A DNA stretch of 64,000 bases, taken from positions 1,860,001 through 1,924,000 of the forward strand of contig NZ_CP170198.1 of assembly GCF_042434915.1 (NCBI RefSeq). Reading direction: 5' to 3'. Below are positions 35,041 through 45,442 of this stretch, piece after piece. The position numbers and the translations under genes were made by a program. Every line of letters starts with the position of its first letter. Position 1 is the stretch's first letter. This stretch comes from Aquimarina sp042434915. GTDB lineage: Bacteria > Bacteroidota > Bacteroidia > Flavobacteriales > Flavobacteriaceae. The notes beneath the pieces are model-generated. The model saw only the letters and a program-made list of their open reading frames with translations. It was not told the origin of the DNA and searched no databases.

Positions 35041-36454
35041 TGACGGTGTTTCCATCCTAAAATCGATTTATATAAGTCTGTTTATTCTCATTTTAATAGT
35101 AGCAGGTATTTTTTTCCTTGTTGCTGCTATTAAAAATTCTCAAAAATGGCTTGTTCATACGGTAGATGTCAAGCATAAAACAGAACGCCTTCATTCTTTT
35201 ATAAAAGATGCCGAAAGAGGACAACGTGGGTATCTATTAACCAATGAAAGTTCTTATAACAAACCTTTTACCAAAGCTACGAATCAATTAGATGATCAAA
35301 TAAAAGTATTAAAAACCGAAACAGCATACAACCCTGCACAACAAGCAAATATTAAAAAGCTGGATTCTCTCTTATATCTAAAATTAGATATACTCCAACG
35401 TACCATCGATGCGCAAAAATCTGGCAACGAAGACACCGCCCTCAATATCATCAATACAGACCGCGGTCAATTGTTAATGCGAGAAATAAATACGGTTATT
35501 CAAAACATTCTAAAAGATCAAGACACCCTTTTCGAAGAACGTAAAAAAAGACAACAATACATTTACTATCTTGCAATTGCATTACTTATAGCTTGCTTAG
35601 GCTACATGATTTTAAATCTATTACGTATACGCAATCAATTACGGCCTCTTATAGAAAAACTTAAAGTCAAAAATGAATCCCTCCAGCAAAATATCGCTTC
35701 AAAAAATGAAGAAATACGGTTGAGAGAATTACAGGAGGCTCTCAATAAAACTTTGATCGATCGTTTGCAGGATAAAAATAAAGAATTGAATCAATTTGCT
35801 TATATAGCCTCCCATGATCTGCAAGAACCCTTACGTACAGTTGATAACTTTATTACTATTTTTGAAGAGGATTATGGGGATAAGTTAGATGAGGAGGCCT
35901 CTACCTATTTCAACTATATTTATGGAGCCACCGACCGAATGAAAAACTTAATAACTGGCTTGCTCAATTATAGTAGAATCGGAAGGTCAGGTACAATAGA
36001 AACTATAAATCTCAATACGGTATTAAACGATATACTAATCGATTTTACAAGTTTGATTGAAGCTAGTGATGCACATATTAAAGTTCCCGAACTACCCACG
36101 GTTCAAGGATATGAAATCGAGATCAAACAATTGTTTTCTAATTTGATATCAAACGCAATTAAATTTATCCCAAAAGACAGAAAACCTACCATCGAGATAA
36201 AAGCCTCACACGATGCCACCTATCATAGATTCGAAATACATGATAATGGTATTGGTATCAAACCTGCTCATATCAATAAAATATTCGAGATGTTTACCCG
36301 ATTACATAGCACCTCAAAATACGAAGGTAAGGGTATTGGGCTCTCTTTTTGTAAAAAAATTGTTGAGCTGCATGAAGGTACTATAAAAGCCGATTCAATT
36401 TTGGGAGAAGGTTCGGTTTTTACCTTTACCTTAAAAAAAGATTTACAACCCTAA
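35027..36454 (+). CDS. CHASE3 sensor histidine kinase
   Basis: A 475-aa inner-membrane kinase. Helix near residues 11-32, an extracytoplasmic CHASE3 domain (with DAERGQRGYLLTNESSYNK), second helix near 180-200, a coiled coil, then HisKA with phospho-His H263 in IASHDLQEPLRT, and HATPase motifs ISNAIKFIP (N-box), HDNGIGI (G1) and GKGIGLSFCKK (G2). This is the bacteriophytochrome-like kinase group without a GAF/PHY sensor. The kinase lies between two receiver proteins, so a phosphorelay with one or both is likely. The signal is unknown. Confidence 0.95.
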   Translation: MDQNNDGVSILKSIYISLFILILIVAGIFFLVAAIKNSQKWLVHTVDVKHKTERLHSFIKDAERGQRGYLLTNESSYNKPFTKATNQLDDQIKVLKTETAYNPAQQANIKKLDSLLYLKLDILQRTIDAQKSGNEDTALNIINTDRGQLLMREINTVIQNILKDQDTLFEERKKRQQYIYYLAIALLIACLGYMILNLLRIRNQLRPLIEKLKVKNESLQQNIASKNEEIRLRELQEALNKTLIDRLQDKNKELNQFAYIASHDLQEPLRTVDNFITIFEEDYGDKLDEEASTYFNYIYGATDRMKNLITGLLNYSRIGRSGTIETINLNTVLNDILIDFTSLIEASDAHIKVPELPTVQGYEIEIKQLFSNLISNAIKFIPKDRKPTIEIKASHDATYHRFEIHDNGIGIKPAHINKIFEMFTRLHSTSKYEGKGIGLSFCKKIVELHEGTIKADSILGEGSVFTFTLKKDLQP

Positions 36455-36473
36455 ATTATAGAACAACCACGAC

Positions 36474-36890
36474 ATGAAAGACCAATTAAACAAAATACTA
36501 TTAATAGACGATTCTGAGGCCGATAACTTTGTACATCAGCGTGTCATCAAAAAGTGTAATGTAACCAAATCTATCGTTGCTAAACTCTCAGGTGAAAGTG
36601 CTTTGGAGTATCTAACCACACTCGAAGAGGACAAATACCCTAATCCAGATCTAATATTTTTAGACATCAATATGCCTGGTATGAATGGTTGGGATTTTCT
36701 TGAAGAATATGCAAAACTTGATGAAGAATTTAAAGCTGGTATTGTAGTTACTATGTTAACAACATCCTCTAGTCCTGATGATCGGGCTCGCGCTCAAGAA
36801 AATGGCATAATCGACCATTTTGAAAACAAACCTTTGACACCCGAAGTTTTAATGAGTGTATTAAAAAAGCATTTCCCAGAACGATTTTAG
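36474..36890 (+). CDS. Stand-alone response regulator (Rcp1-like)
   Basis: A 138-aa single receiver domain: D12-D13, phospho-acceptor D64 in IFLDINMPGMNGWDF, Thr-rich MLTTSSSPDD, and Lys in FENKPLTPE. No output domain. It lies 19 bp after the kinase gene and is the usual partner of this kinase type, passing or buffering phosphate. Confidence 0.95.
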   Translation: MKDQLNKILLIDDSEADNFVHQRVIKKCNVTKSIVAKLSGESALEYLTTLEEDKYPNPDLIFLDINMPGMNGWDFLEEYAKLDEEFKAGIVVTMLTTSSSPDDRARAQENGIIDHFENKPLTPEVLMSVLKKHFPERF

Positions 36891-37249
36891 CCAAGGCTCA
36901 TATCAATAGATTATAGAAATTACTTTATGTACAGTGTAGATAAGCGCTAATTGTATGAAATACTTAGCGAGCATCTTGTCATGGGGTAATGTATGTGATA
37001 AAATGAGTGTATAATGCATAGATTTCATTTGCATAAACCAGTATACTTAAGAAAATAAACTGCAAATTAAAATCTACTAAGCTCTATTTTTTCCCCAAAA
37101 CCAGAGAACACGATCGCTATCAATCTATTAAATAAATAAAATACTATTTTCGATTTTATTTTTAAAGTATCAATCGAGAATTAATGCGAATTAATCGATA
37201 GATACTTCGTACTTTTATCTAATTTTAAACCAATATATAATATCACAAT
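36891..37249. other. 359-bp intergenic region without recognised genes
   Basis: A/T-rich, no open frame with coding character on either strand and no strong hairpin terminator. TACTTTTA near 37210 is a weak -7-like match for the downstream gene. Confidence 0.5.
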
Positions 37250-37594
37250 ATGCCACATTTTGTTCTAGAATGCTCTTCAAACATCCTCAAACTCCAACCT
37301 TCTCAAGACATTATGAAAATAATTCATGATGCTGTAAAAGCTAGTGGTTTTTTTGATACAGATGAAATAAATGTAAGAATACGCCGATTCGAAGACTATA
37401 CCATGAATAATATAACCAAAGATTTCATTTATGTGTTTGCGTATATTATAGAAGGAAAAACTACAGATCAAAAGAAAAAACTCTCCACCAAAATTGTGCA
37501 AACTTTGGACGCAATTTTTCCTGATGTTCCTAGAATATCTATGAACATTATGGATTATGAAAATGCAACATATTTCAATAAATCACAGTTATAA
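37250..37594 (+). CDS. 5-carboxymethyl-2-hydroxymuconate isomerase-like tautomerase
   Basis: A 114-aa tautomerase-superfamily protein. Pro2 (MPHFVLECS), exposed after Met removal, is the expected catalytic base, and DEINVRIRRFEDY and PRISMNIMDYENATYFNK fit the CHMI subgroup. In homoprotocatechuate degradation CHMI isomerises a muconate; no other genes of that pathway are here, so the actual substrate may differ. It lies 14 bp before the S10 peptidase gene. Confidence 0.85.
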   Translation: MPHFVLECSSNILKLQPSQDIMKIIHDAVKASGFFDTDEINVRIRRFEDYTMNNITKDFIYVFAYIIEGKTTDQKKKLSTKIVQTLDAIFPDVPRISMNIMDYENATYFNKSQL

Positions 37595-37608
37595 ATTTCA
37601 ATAACACC

Positions 37609-39114
37609 ATGTATAAAAATGTTTCTTTTTGTTACACAGTTTTAATCATCCTTCTATGCCGCACTAGTACGCTTATAGGTCAACAGATTACTATACCAGT
37701 AGATACTATGATTCGTACAAATCATAGCGTTCAAATTAAAGATAAAACAGTCCCCTATATAGCCACAACTGGTTTTCAACCTGTTTGGGATGATAATAGA
37801 AATCCTATTGCTTCTCTTTTTTATACATATTATAAACGTAGTGATATTAAAGATGACACAAATAGACCGTTATTAATTTCATTTAATGGTGGTCCGGGGT
37901 CAGCTTCCGTATGGATGCATATTGCCTACACCGGACCTAGAATATTGAAAATAGACCCAGAAGGGTTTCCTATCCAACCATATGGCATACAAGATAATCC
38001 AAATTCAATATTAGACGTTGCCGACATTGTATTTGTCAACCCTGTGAATACTGGTTACTCTAGAATGTTGCCTGACCATGAGGGTAAATTACCTGATAAA
38101 AAAATATTTTTTGGGGTAAATGCTGATATTGAATACTTGTCAAAATGGGTCAATACGTTTGTTACTAGAAATAACAGATGGCGCTCTCCAAAGTTTTTAA
38201 TTGGAGAAAGCTATGGAACTACGCGGGTGTCGGGATTAGCCCTTGCATTACAAGAAGAACAATGGATGTACCTCAACGGGGTAATACTTGTCTCTCCAAC
38301 ACAAATCGGATTCAAATTTGATGGACCTATTGAGGTAGCTAATCGTCTCCCCTACTATACGGCTGCTGCTTGGTATCACAATAAGCTTCCTGCGGTGTTG
38401 CAACAGCAAGATTTACCAGAAGTATTGTCAAAATCCGAGCACTTTACTATTCATCATGTTGTACCATCCTTAGTACAAGGTGGTTCTCTTCCCATCAATA
38501 AACGGAATCAATTAATAGATTCTATGGCTTATTACTCAGGTTTATCTAAAACCGTGTTTAAACAGCACAATCTTGAAGTACCGAAAGCCTTCTTTTGGAA
38601 AGAATTACTTCGCAATGATCAAGGTTTAACGATAGGCAGACTAGATTCTCGCTATAAGGGGATGGATGTTAAAGAAGCTGGGGGTCGACCCGATTATAAT
38701 AGTGAATTAACCGCTTGGCTACATGCTTTTACACCTGCCATAAATTATTATATTAGTGAGGAGCTCAATTTTAAAACAGACTTAAAATATAACATGTTTG
38801 GGCCCGTACATCCATGGGATCGTTCTAACAATAGTACAGGCGAAGCCTTACGTAGCGCTATGGCAATGAATCCAAATTTGCATACTATGATCCAATCAGG
38901 ATATTATGATGGAGCTACGACCTATTTTAATGCAAAATACGTAATGTGGCAACTCAACACAAATCGTAAACTTGAAAATCGTATCGATTTTAAAGGGTAT
39001 CGAAGCGGCCATATGATGTATTTACGTAATGAAGATTTGATCCAGGCAAATCAAGATATCAGAGATTTTATAACGAAAGCATCAAAAAATATCAAATCTG
39101 CATCCAAATACTAG
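37609..39114 (+). CDS. Secreted S10-family serine carboxypeptidase-like protein
   Basis: A 501-aa protein with a signal peptide (residues 1-24, ending LIGQ). S10 hallmarks: oxyanion-hole motif SFNGGPGSASVWMH, INP-type block FVNPVNTGYSRM, nucleophile S201 in GESYGTTR, and a late catalytic His in YRSGHMMYL. It should release C-terminal amino acids from peptides in the periplasm or outside. Four bases separate it from the pirin gene, so 37.2-41.0 kb is probably one operon. Confidence 0.92.
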   Translation: MYKNVSFCYTVLIILLCRTSTLIGQQITIPVDTMIRTNHSVQIKDKTVPYIATTGFQPVWDDNRNPIASLFYTYYKRSDIKDDTNRPLLISFNGGPGSASVWMHIAYTGPRILKIDPEGFPIQPYGIQDNPNSILDVADIVFVNPVNTGYSRMLPDHEGKLPDKKIFFGVNADIEYLSKWVNTFVTRNNRWRSPKFLIGESYGTTRVSGLALALQEEQWMYLNGVILVSPTQIGFKFDGPIEVANRLPYYTAAAWYHNKLPAVLQQQDLPEVLSKSEHFTIHHVVPSLVQGGSLPINKRNQLIDSMAYYSGLSKTVFKQHNLEVPKAFFWKELLRNDQGLTIGRLDSRYKGMDVKEAGGRPDYNSELTAWLHAFTPAINYYISEELNFKTDLKYNMFGPVHPWDRSNNSTGEALRSAMAMNPNLHTMIQSGYYDGATTYFNAKYVMWQLNTNRKLENRIDFKGYRSGHMMYLRNEDLIQANQDIRDFITKASKNIKSASKY

Positions 39115-39118
39115 TGTT

Positions 39119-40135
39119 ATGAAAGCTATTAAAAGCATTAAACCCTTAGGATTAACTTGGGAAACCAGTGATCCTTTTTTGTTTTGTGCGTATCATGAAG
39201 ACACCTATCCTCCCGGAAATGAAAAGCTAGGTCCCAAAACATCTTTGGACGGGAGAAATCTTGGTCATGATTTTGTAGCAAAAGATGGATACCGAATGTA
39301 CCATGGTACTACAATACCAGGATTTCCTGCTCATCCCCATCGTGGATTTGAAACGGTAACGATTGTACAAAAGGGGTTAGTAGATCATGCCGATTCTTTG
39401 GGTGCGGCAGGTAGATTTGGTGATGGTGATGTACAATGGATGACCGCAGGAAGCGGTGTACAACATTCGGAAATGTTTCCTCTTCTCAATAAAAATGCGT
39501 CCAATCCATTTTTACTTTTTCAAATTTGGTTAAACCTTCCCAAGCGTTCAAAATATGTAGCTCCACATTTTAAAATGCTTTGGCAAGAAGATATACCTAT
39601 ATTAAAAAGACAAGATACTAAAGGACGTACAACAACTATTAAACTTATCGCTGGGACCTTGGATAAAATCAATGCACCCCAAAGCGCACCTGATTCTTGG
39701 GCCTCAGATCCTGCTAACAATGTCGCTATTTGGATCCTTACAATGGAACCTAATGCTACTTTTATCTTACCACCTACTAACCCAAGTAGTAGCAGATCTT
39801 TATATTTTTACAATGGAGATAATATTTCAACTGAAGGTTATACAATTCCTACGGGACATCGTATAATTTTAGACTCCTCAGTTCCATTCACTTTAACTAA
39901 TGGAAATACCATCAGTCATTTTCTATTACTGCAAGGCAATCCAATTAAGGAACCTATAGTTCAACAAGGTCCTTTTGTTATGAATACTCGAACCGAGATA
40001 GCAGAGACTATTGCAACTTATCAAAAAACTGAATTTGGAGGATGGCCTTGGCCAACTTTTGAGTATGTTCATGCCGCTCACAAAGGACGATTTGCTTTGT
40101 ATCCTGATGGAAGTTTAATCGAAAAGCAACGTTAA
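39119..40135 (+). CDS. Pirin-family protein
   Basis: A 338-aa bicupin. The N-terminal cupin has the metal ligands in HPHRGFETVTIV and QHSEMF, with GAAGRFGDGDVQWMTAGSG between. The C-terminal cupin is less conserved. It is longer than the usual 230-300 aa owing to extra N- and C-terminal segments (the end WPWPTFEYVHAAHKGRFA). Bacterial pirins act as quercetinase-like dioxygenases or as regulators; neither can be chosen here. Confidence 0.92.
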   Translation: MKAIKSIKPLGLTWETSDPFLFCAYHEDTYPPGNEKLGPKTSLDGRNLGHDFVAKDGYRMYHGTTIPGFPAHPHRGFETVTIVQKGLVDHADSLGAAGRFGDGDVQWMTAGSGVQHSEMFPLLNKNASNPFLLFQIWLNLPKRSKYVAPHFKMLWQEDIPILKRQDTKGRTTTIKLIAGTLDKINAPQSAPDSWASDPANNVAIWILTMEPNATFILPPTNPSSSRSLYFYNGDNISTEGYTIPTGHRIILDSSVPFTLTNGNTISHFLLLQGNPIKEPIVQQGPFVMNTRTEIAETIATYQKTEFGGWPWPTFEYVHAAHKGRFALYPDGSLIEKQR

Positions 40136-40138
40136 ACT

Positions 40139-40963
40139 TTGGGGAATTTACACCAACAGTATGAAGGTTTTTTAAACACTCCAAGTTTATTGGAACATGT
40201 GCCTCATACTTTTAGCGTATTTCCTCTAAACCCTACTATTATTCCTTCTCAGGAAGAATTACATAATCAAATCCATATACATCACAATGAAGTACTGGGT
40301 AAACGCATAGAACATTTTTTTGAATATTATCTCAAAACGCATCCTGTTTATGATCTTCTTAGAAGTAGTGTACAAGTTTTCGAAGAAAAACAAACTATTG
40401 GAGAATTAGACTTTTTGGTTAAAAACCTACATACACATCGCTATTTACATATAGAACTTGTATATAAGTTTTACATTTATGACCCCAAAATAGCTACTCA
40501 ATATGAGACTAGATGGATTGGACCTAATCGCAATGATAGCTACCTTCAAAAAGCTACCAAATTATCTCAAAAACAACTACCACTTCTTTATAACAAATGC
40601 ACGGGTTCAATTCTTGAAACTCTAGGATTGACCCCCTATGATTTTGATCAGAAGGTATGTTTTCTTACCCAACTTTATCTTCCTAGTGATATTAAATCCT
40701 CGGAAACCTTTGTCAAATCATCACTACCAATAGCAGGCTATTGGTCTACATTAAATGATTTTAAAGTAAATGCTTCAAAAAAAAATCTTTATTACCTTCC
40801 GCTTAAAAAAGAATGGGTTGTGGATCCTATGCATGGCGAAAAATGGATTTCATATAACGAAATTATTAGCCAAATTGAGCTTTGCTGTCGTAAAAATAAA
40901 TCCCCTCTGGTTTGGATTAAAACCAGAGAGAATTATCAAAGAATGTTTGTTACTTTTTCTTAA
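40139..40963 (+). CDS. DUF1853 family protein
   Basis: A 274-aa cytosolic protein with the DUF1853 pattern: YEGFLNTPSLL at the start, LGKRIEHFFEYYLKTHPVYD and IGELDFLVKNL, which resembles the acidic/Lys pattern of a restriction-endonuclease-like fold (E-LDFL, then HIELVYKFYIY). No ATG is near the natural N-terminus; a TTG at 40139, three bases after the pirin stop, is the best start and implies translational coupling. Function is unknown; the nuclease-fold idea is inference. Confidence 0.82.
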   Translation: MGNLHQQYEGFLNTPSLLEHVPHTFSVFPLNPTIIPSQEELHNQIHIHHNEVLGKRIEHFFEYYLKTHPVYDLLRSSVQVFEEKQTIGELDFLVKNLHTHRYLHIELVYKFYIYDPKIATQYETRWIGPNRNDSYLQKATKLSQKQLPLLYNKCTGSILETLGLTPYDFDQKVCFLTQLYLPSDIKSSETFVKSSLPIAGYWSTLNDFKVNASKKNLYYLPLKKEWVVDPMHGEKWISYNEIISQIELCCRKNKSPLVWIKTRENYQRMFVTFS

Positions 40964-40991
40964 TTACCTTTAGCTAACAAACAATGTATTC

Positions 40992-42455
40992 CTATAATCC
41001 GCTAATGTAACCTCCGTAGACATCTTTAAATCTAAAACCTTCAGACAAACGGTATTTACTTAATTTATTGTATTCCACTAAACCCCATAATAAAAATTCT
41101 CTGAGAAAATAGCTATCTAGCTGATCTGTATCTGGTTGGTATTTTTGAAGTAATTGTTTTAGCGGAATGATAGAATCAATTTTCTCTTTATAGACTGCAT
41201 CAGGTAAATCATCTAATAACTCAAACCCCGATTCTTCAAAAAACCAATCAACAAGTTGTTGATAAGGACCCTGCTCTCCTTCTTTTTCTAACTTTTCTAT
41301 TTTCGGAAAATAGTCCAGAAAGAGTGTCTTAATAGCATTAGAAATTAATGTTTGTGCAACGAAATCGGCCCCTTCTTGTTCTCCTTCATAGACCAACTCA
41401 ACTTTACCGGTAATAGCGGGTACGATACCCATAAAATCACTTACCCTTAACAAGGTTTTATCATCTCCAGAGTGCAAAGAACGATACTCTGCTGTGCTAA
41501 GCAAGTTCTCATATGCGGTTATACTCATTCTAGCACTTACACCGCTTTTTGGGTCAATATATTCACTTGCTCTCGCTTCAAAACCAATCTGTTCTAATAA
41601 ATCTTTTGCCAATTCTGGTACATATATGCGTTCTTGCTGTCTCTTATCCGAGCCGGCTTCTTGTTGAGTAATAGTTTTGGCGATCTTAATAGTCTCGGGA
41701 TAATGCGTTAAAATTTGAGAACCGATTCGATCTTTTAATGGTGTTACAATGCTGCCTCTATTGGTATAGTCTTCTGGGTTTGCAGTAAATACAAATTGAA
41801 TATCCAAGGGTAAACGCAATTTGAAACCTCGGATTTGAATATCTCCTTCTTGTAAAATATTAAACAATGCTACCTGTATACGAGCTTGTAAATCAGGCAA
41901 CTCGTTTATTACAAAAATACAGCGATTTGCTCGCGGTATCATACCAAAATGTAGTACCCGATCATCTGCATAACTTAATTTGAGATTTGCAGCTTTAATC
42001 GGATCCACATCCCCTATGATATCGGCTACTGTAACATCTGGAGTGGCTAATTTTTCTGCAAAACGTTCTGAACGATGTAACCATGAAATTGGAGTTTGAT
42101 CACCTTTTTCTTTTAAAAGTGTTGTCGCGTAACGAGACATGGCGTGAAAAGGATCATCATTGATTTCAGACCCTTCGATCACTGGAATATATTCGTCCAG
42201 TAAATTGATCATCTGTCTGGCCAAACGAGTTTTGGCTTGACCTCTTAAACCTAAAAGATTAATATTATGGCGAGATAAAATAGCACGCTCTAATTCTGGA
42301 ATTACAGTATTTTCATATCCGTGGATTCCTTTAAAAGTTTCTTCACCATTTTGTAATTTTTGAATTAAATTTTTTCGTAATTCATCTTTAATGGATACGC
42401 TATGATATCCTGAAGCTTTTAACGCCCCAAAAGTAGTTAAGTTCTCTATATTCAT
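40992..42455 (-). CDS. MoxR/magnesium-chelatase-like AAA ATPase
   Basis: AAA+ ATPase of the chelatase group, 488 aa from the ATG at 42455. The frame opens further to 42491, but MNIENLTTFGALKASGYHSV is the natural start and lies 45 bp after the VWA gene's stop. The P-loop is GLRGQAKT (Ala where Gly is usual) and the Walker B segment is CIFVINELPDLQ, with Asn instead of Asp before Glu. These changes either mark the subfamily or reduce ATP turnover. MoxR proteins pair with VWA-domain partners to assemble or insert metals into other proteins; the partner is the gene directly upstream. Confidence 0.9.
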   Translation of the reverse strand: MNIENLTTFGALKASGYHSVSIKDELRKNLIQKLQNGEETFKGIHGYENTVIPELERAILSRHNINLLGLRGQAKTRLARQMINLLDEYIPVIEGSEINDDPFHAMSRYATTLLKEKGDQTPISWLHRSERFAEKLATPDVTVADIIGDVDPIKAANLKLSYADDRVLHFGMIPRANRCIFVINELPDLQARIQVALFNILQEGDIQIRGFKLRLPLDIQFVFTANPEDYTNRGSIVTPLKDRIGSQILTHYPETIKIAKTITQQEAGSDKRQQERIYVPELAKDLLEQIGFEARASEYIDPKSGVSARMSITAYENLLSTAEYRSLHSGDDKTLLRVSDFMGIVPAITGKVELVYEGEQEGADFVAQTLISNAIKTLFLDYFPKIEKLEKEGEQGPYQQLVDWFFEESGFELLDDLPDAVYKEKIDSIIPLKQLLQKYQPDTDQLDSYFLREFLLWGLVEYNKLSKYRLSEGFRFKDVYGGYISGL

Positions 42456-42500
42456 CATATTTATATAGTGTAGCCAAATTTCATATAACAAACTTACTGG

Positions 42501-43655
42501 CTAATTTAATAGTGTTTCTTGCAGACTATCTGCGTATTCTTTTTTTCTATTATTCTCGTAATCCTCAAATATCATTTCACCCAACCCTTGCAATCCAGTA
42601 AAAAAAGCTTTTCCCTGATTTGCATAGGTAAACTCTCTGATAAACTGCATTAAGTAAGGATCCTGTGCTATCATAAAAGTTGTTATGGGGATATGCAGTT
42701 TACGTGCCTGCTGTGCCATCATATAACACTTATTCACTATATGGTGGTCCAAACCATTGCTATTTTTATAGTATTGACCATCGGGTAATCTTAAACAACT
42801 TGGTTTCCCATCAGTGATCATAAAAATTTGTTTATTTGTATTGCGTTTGCGTCGTAACATATCCATAGCTAGCTCTAATCCTGCAACGGTATTAGTATGA
42901 TACGGTCCAACCTGCAAATAGGGTAGCTCTTTAATAGCAATAGGCCAAGCATCATTGCCAAACACGAGAATGTCCAAGGTATCTTTTGGATACCTCGTTG
43001 TAATCAACTCTGCAAGTGCCATAGCTACTTTTTTTGCAGGGGTTATACGATCTTCGCCGTATAAAATCATACTATGACTAATGTCTATCATAAGTACGGT
43101 ACTCATCTGCGCTTTATATTGATTTTCTTCAACCACGAGATCATTTTCAGTTAACTTTAATCCATCCATGCCATGATTAATCTGAGCATTTTTAAGACTT
43201 TCGGTAATCGAAATCTGTTCTAAAGCATCTCCATATTGATAGCTTCTAAATTCTCCTGCATGCTCATCGCCTCGACCAGTATATTTTGTACTATGATTTC
43301 CTGAGCCACTCTTTCTTATTTTACCAAAAATTTGGTCCAAAGCTCTCTTACGAATTGCCTGTTCGGTTTTGGCTGTTATTGCCATACCTCCTTGTCCATC
43401 TGGCTTTATTTCTTCTTTTATATAACCTTTTTTCTTTAAATCTGCTACAAAATCATCGAGCGTATAATCTTCTGTTGTTAAATTGTATTCTTTATCCAGC
43501 TCTTTAAGCCAATCTAAGGCTTCGTCCAAATCTCCTGAAGTATGCGTAATTAACTCCTGAAAAATTTCAAAAAGCTTATCAAAAGCCGATTGCTCTGGTG
43601 CCTCATAGGGTTGAAAAGAAAAACCTTTTCTGAAAATATTTTGCGTTTTCTTCAT
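42501..43655 (-). CDS. VWA-domain protein, partner of the MoxR-like ATPase
   Basis: A 384-aa cytosolic protein. The C-terminal von Willebrand A domain carries a complete MIDAS: DISHS in TVLMIDISHSMILYG, the Thr in HTNTVAGL and ITDGKPSCL. The N-terminal half is charged and helical. With the ATPase it forms the MoxR/VWA unit known from many bacteria (chaperone-like activation of other proteins). It is first in the operon; substrate protein unknown. Confidence 0.92.
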   Translation of the reverse strand: MKKTQNIFRKGFSFQPYEAPEQSAFDKLFEIFQELITHTSGDLDEALDWLKELDKEYNLTTEDYTLDDFVADLKKKGYIKEEIKPDGQGGMAITAKTEQAIRKRALDQIFGKIRKSGSGNHSTKYTGRGDEHAGEFRSYQYGDALEQISITESLKNAQINHGMDGLKLTENDLVVEENQYKAQMSTVLMIDISHSMILYGEDRITPAKKVAMALAELITTRYPKDTLDILVFGNDAWPIAIKELPYLQVGPYHTNTVAGLELAMDMLRRKRNTNKQIFMITDGKPSCLRLPDGQYYKNSNGLDHHIVNKCYMMAQQARKLHIPITTFMIAQDPYLMQFIREFTYANQGKAFFTGLQGLGEMIFEDYENNRKKEYADSLQETLLN

Positions 43656-43839
43656 TAGATAAATTTACTACAATTTGAAAAGAATAACAGTATATAATTA
43701 TACCTTAATAGTCTATTAACGTTTGTTCTAGTCTATAATTTGCTGGCACTACCTACAAACAATGCCAAAAGATCTTTATATTTGAGAAATCAAAACCACT
43801 TTTAAATTTCACATAGCATCTTTATAAAACTTTCCCCTC

Positions 43840-45306
43840 ATGAAGCATTTTTATTCTTTTCTATTTTTTTTAGTACTGTCGATACCGCTATTCTCTCAAT
43901 CTGATATCGCCAAAGTCAAAGAAACTATTACGCAAAACGAAATAGAAGGTCATATTTATTTTTTAGCATCAGATCTTTTAAAAGGACGTGCTACTGGATC
44001 AGCTGAGAATAAAATTGCTGCTCAATATTTATCGAGTATGTTTAGAAGTTATGGTGTAGCTACAGCAACAGCTTTGAAAGACAGTTATCTGCAACCAGTA
44101 CCGCTAACAAAAATAACCAAACCATCACTTACTAATTTTTCAGTAGGAGCTATCAACACTTCAGAATTTGTATCAGTTACCAGGAAAAATTTATCCTTTG
44201 ATGGGGATATGACTTTTATGAATTATGGATTAGATAAGGATTATGGTAAAGAAATTGTTACGGGTAAAATTGTAATAGCTATTGCAGGTTCCGCAGATAA
44301 AACAGACCCAAGAAGTGCCTTTTCTATGTTAAAAAAGAAAAGAGAATTAGCTCAATCAAAAGGAGCCATTGGTTTAATAGAAATTATGGATACTGATACT
44401 ACTACTTGGAAAAATCTTTCACACTATTTAAACAGAGATAAATTAACACTTGATACTCATGAGAAGGAAGATTTTGTACATGGCTGGATACGCTTTGATA
44501 GTAAGGTAGTACGAGATGATTTTAAAAAGAATACTCTTAGAAAGGGCACCTTAACTATTAAGGGAATTACTAAAAAAATTGTGCATTCGCAAAATGTGGT
44601 TGGCATAGTAGAAGGAACAGATCCTATACTTAAAAATGAATATATCATCTACTCGGCACACTATGACCACGTAGGTATAGGTGAACCCGTTGATAATGAC
44701 TCTATTTATAATGGTGCGCGGGATAATGCAGTTGGAAGTGTCACTGTTCTAGCAGCTGCAAAAAACATAGCAAAATACCCTACTAAAAGGTCGGCATTAT
44801 TTATACTATTTACAGGAGAAGAAAAAGGGTTATTAGGAAGTCAATACTATGTACAACACCCTGTATTGCCTTTACATCAAATGGTCTACTGCTTTAATAG
44901 TGATAACGGTGGTTACAATGATACAACGTTAACTACTATAATTGGACTTGAACGTACCACTGCGGCGCAAGATATTAAAGAAGCTGCCTTGGCTTTTGGT
45001 TTAAAAGCTATCGATGACCCCGCTCCAGAGCAAGGATTATTTGATCGCTCTGACAACGTACATTTTGCTTCAAAGGGAATACCTGCACCGACATTTAGTA
45101 TGGGGTTTACTGCATTCGACAAAGAAATTACTAAATACTATCATCAAGTTACAGATAATCCAGACACGTTGGATTACCCATATCTATTTAAGTTTTTTCA
45201 ATCCTATGTTCTCGCATCACGTAAAATTGCTAATAACCCAAAAACTCCTTTTTGGATTAAAGGCGATAAGTATTACAATGCTGGTATTGAGTTGTATAAA
45301 AAATAA
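43840..45306 (+). CDS. Secreted M28-family metallopeptidase
   Basis: A 488-aa zinc aminopeptidase with signal peptide (residues 1-20). Zinc and catalytic residues appear in YSAHYDHVG, NGARDNAVGSVTVLA, FTGEEKGLLGS and FNSDNGGY, with a PA-domain insertion earlier (KEIVTGKIVIAIAG). It releases N-terminal residues from peptides, in the periplasm or outside. Monocistronic; a perfect inverted repeat and a small secreted protein gene follow. Confidence 0.93.
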   Translation: MKHFYSFLFFLVLSIPLFSQSDIAKVKETITQNEIEGHIYFLASDLLKGRATGSAENKIAAQYLSSMFRSYGVATATALKDSYLQPVPLTKITKPSLTNFSVGAINTSEFVSVTRKNLSFDGDMTFMNYGLDKDYGKEIVTGKIVIAIAGSADKTDPRSAFSMLKKKRELAQSKGAIGLIEIMDTDTTTWKNLSHYLNRDKLTLDTHEKEDFVHGWIRFDSKVVRDDFKKNTLRKGTLTIKGITKKIVHSQNVVGIVEGTDPILKNEYIIYSAHYDHVGIGEPVDNDSIYNGARDNAVGSVTVLAAAKNIAKYPTKRSALFILFTGEEKGLLGSQYYVQHPVLPLHQMVYCFNSDNGGYNDTTLTTIIGLERTTAAQDIKEAALAFGLKAIDDPAPEQGLFDRSDNVHFASKGIPAPTFSMGFTAFDKEITKYYHQVTDNPDTLDYPYLFKFFQSYVLASRKIANNPKTPFWIKGDKYYNAGIELYKK

Positions 45307-45442
45307 AGGATTTAATTGTGTGAGTAATTCATATTATTAACGTATCTTAGTAGTGCAACATTTTAATTTTTTGATATAAGTACCATTGGGGGTTTTATTA
45401 CGGTACTAATTGCTTACAACATATGGTTAAACATTTAAAACC

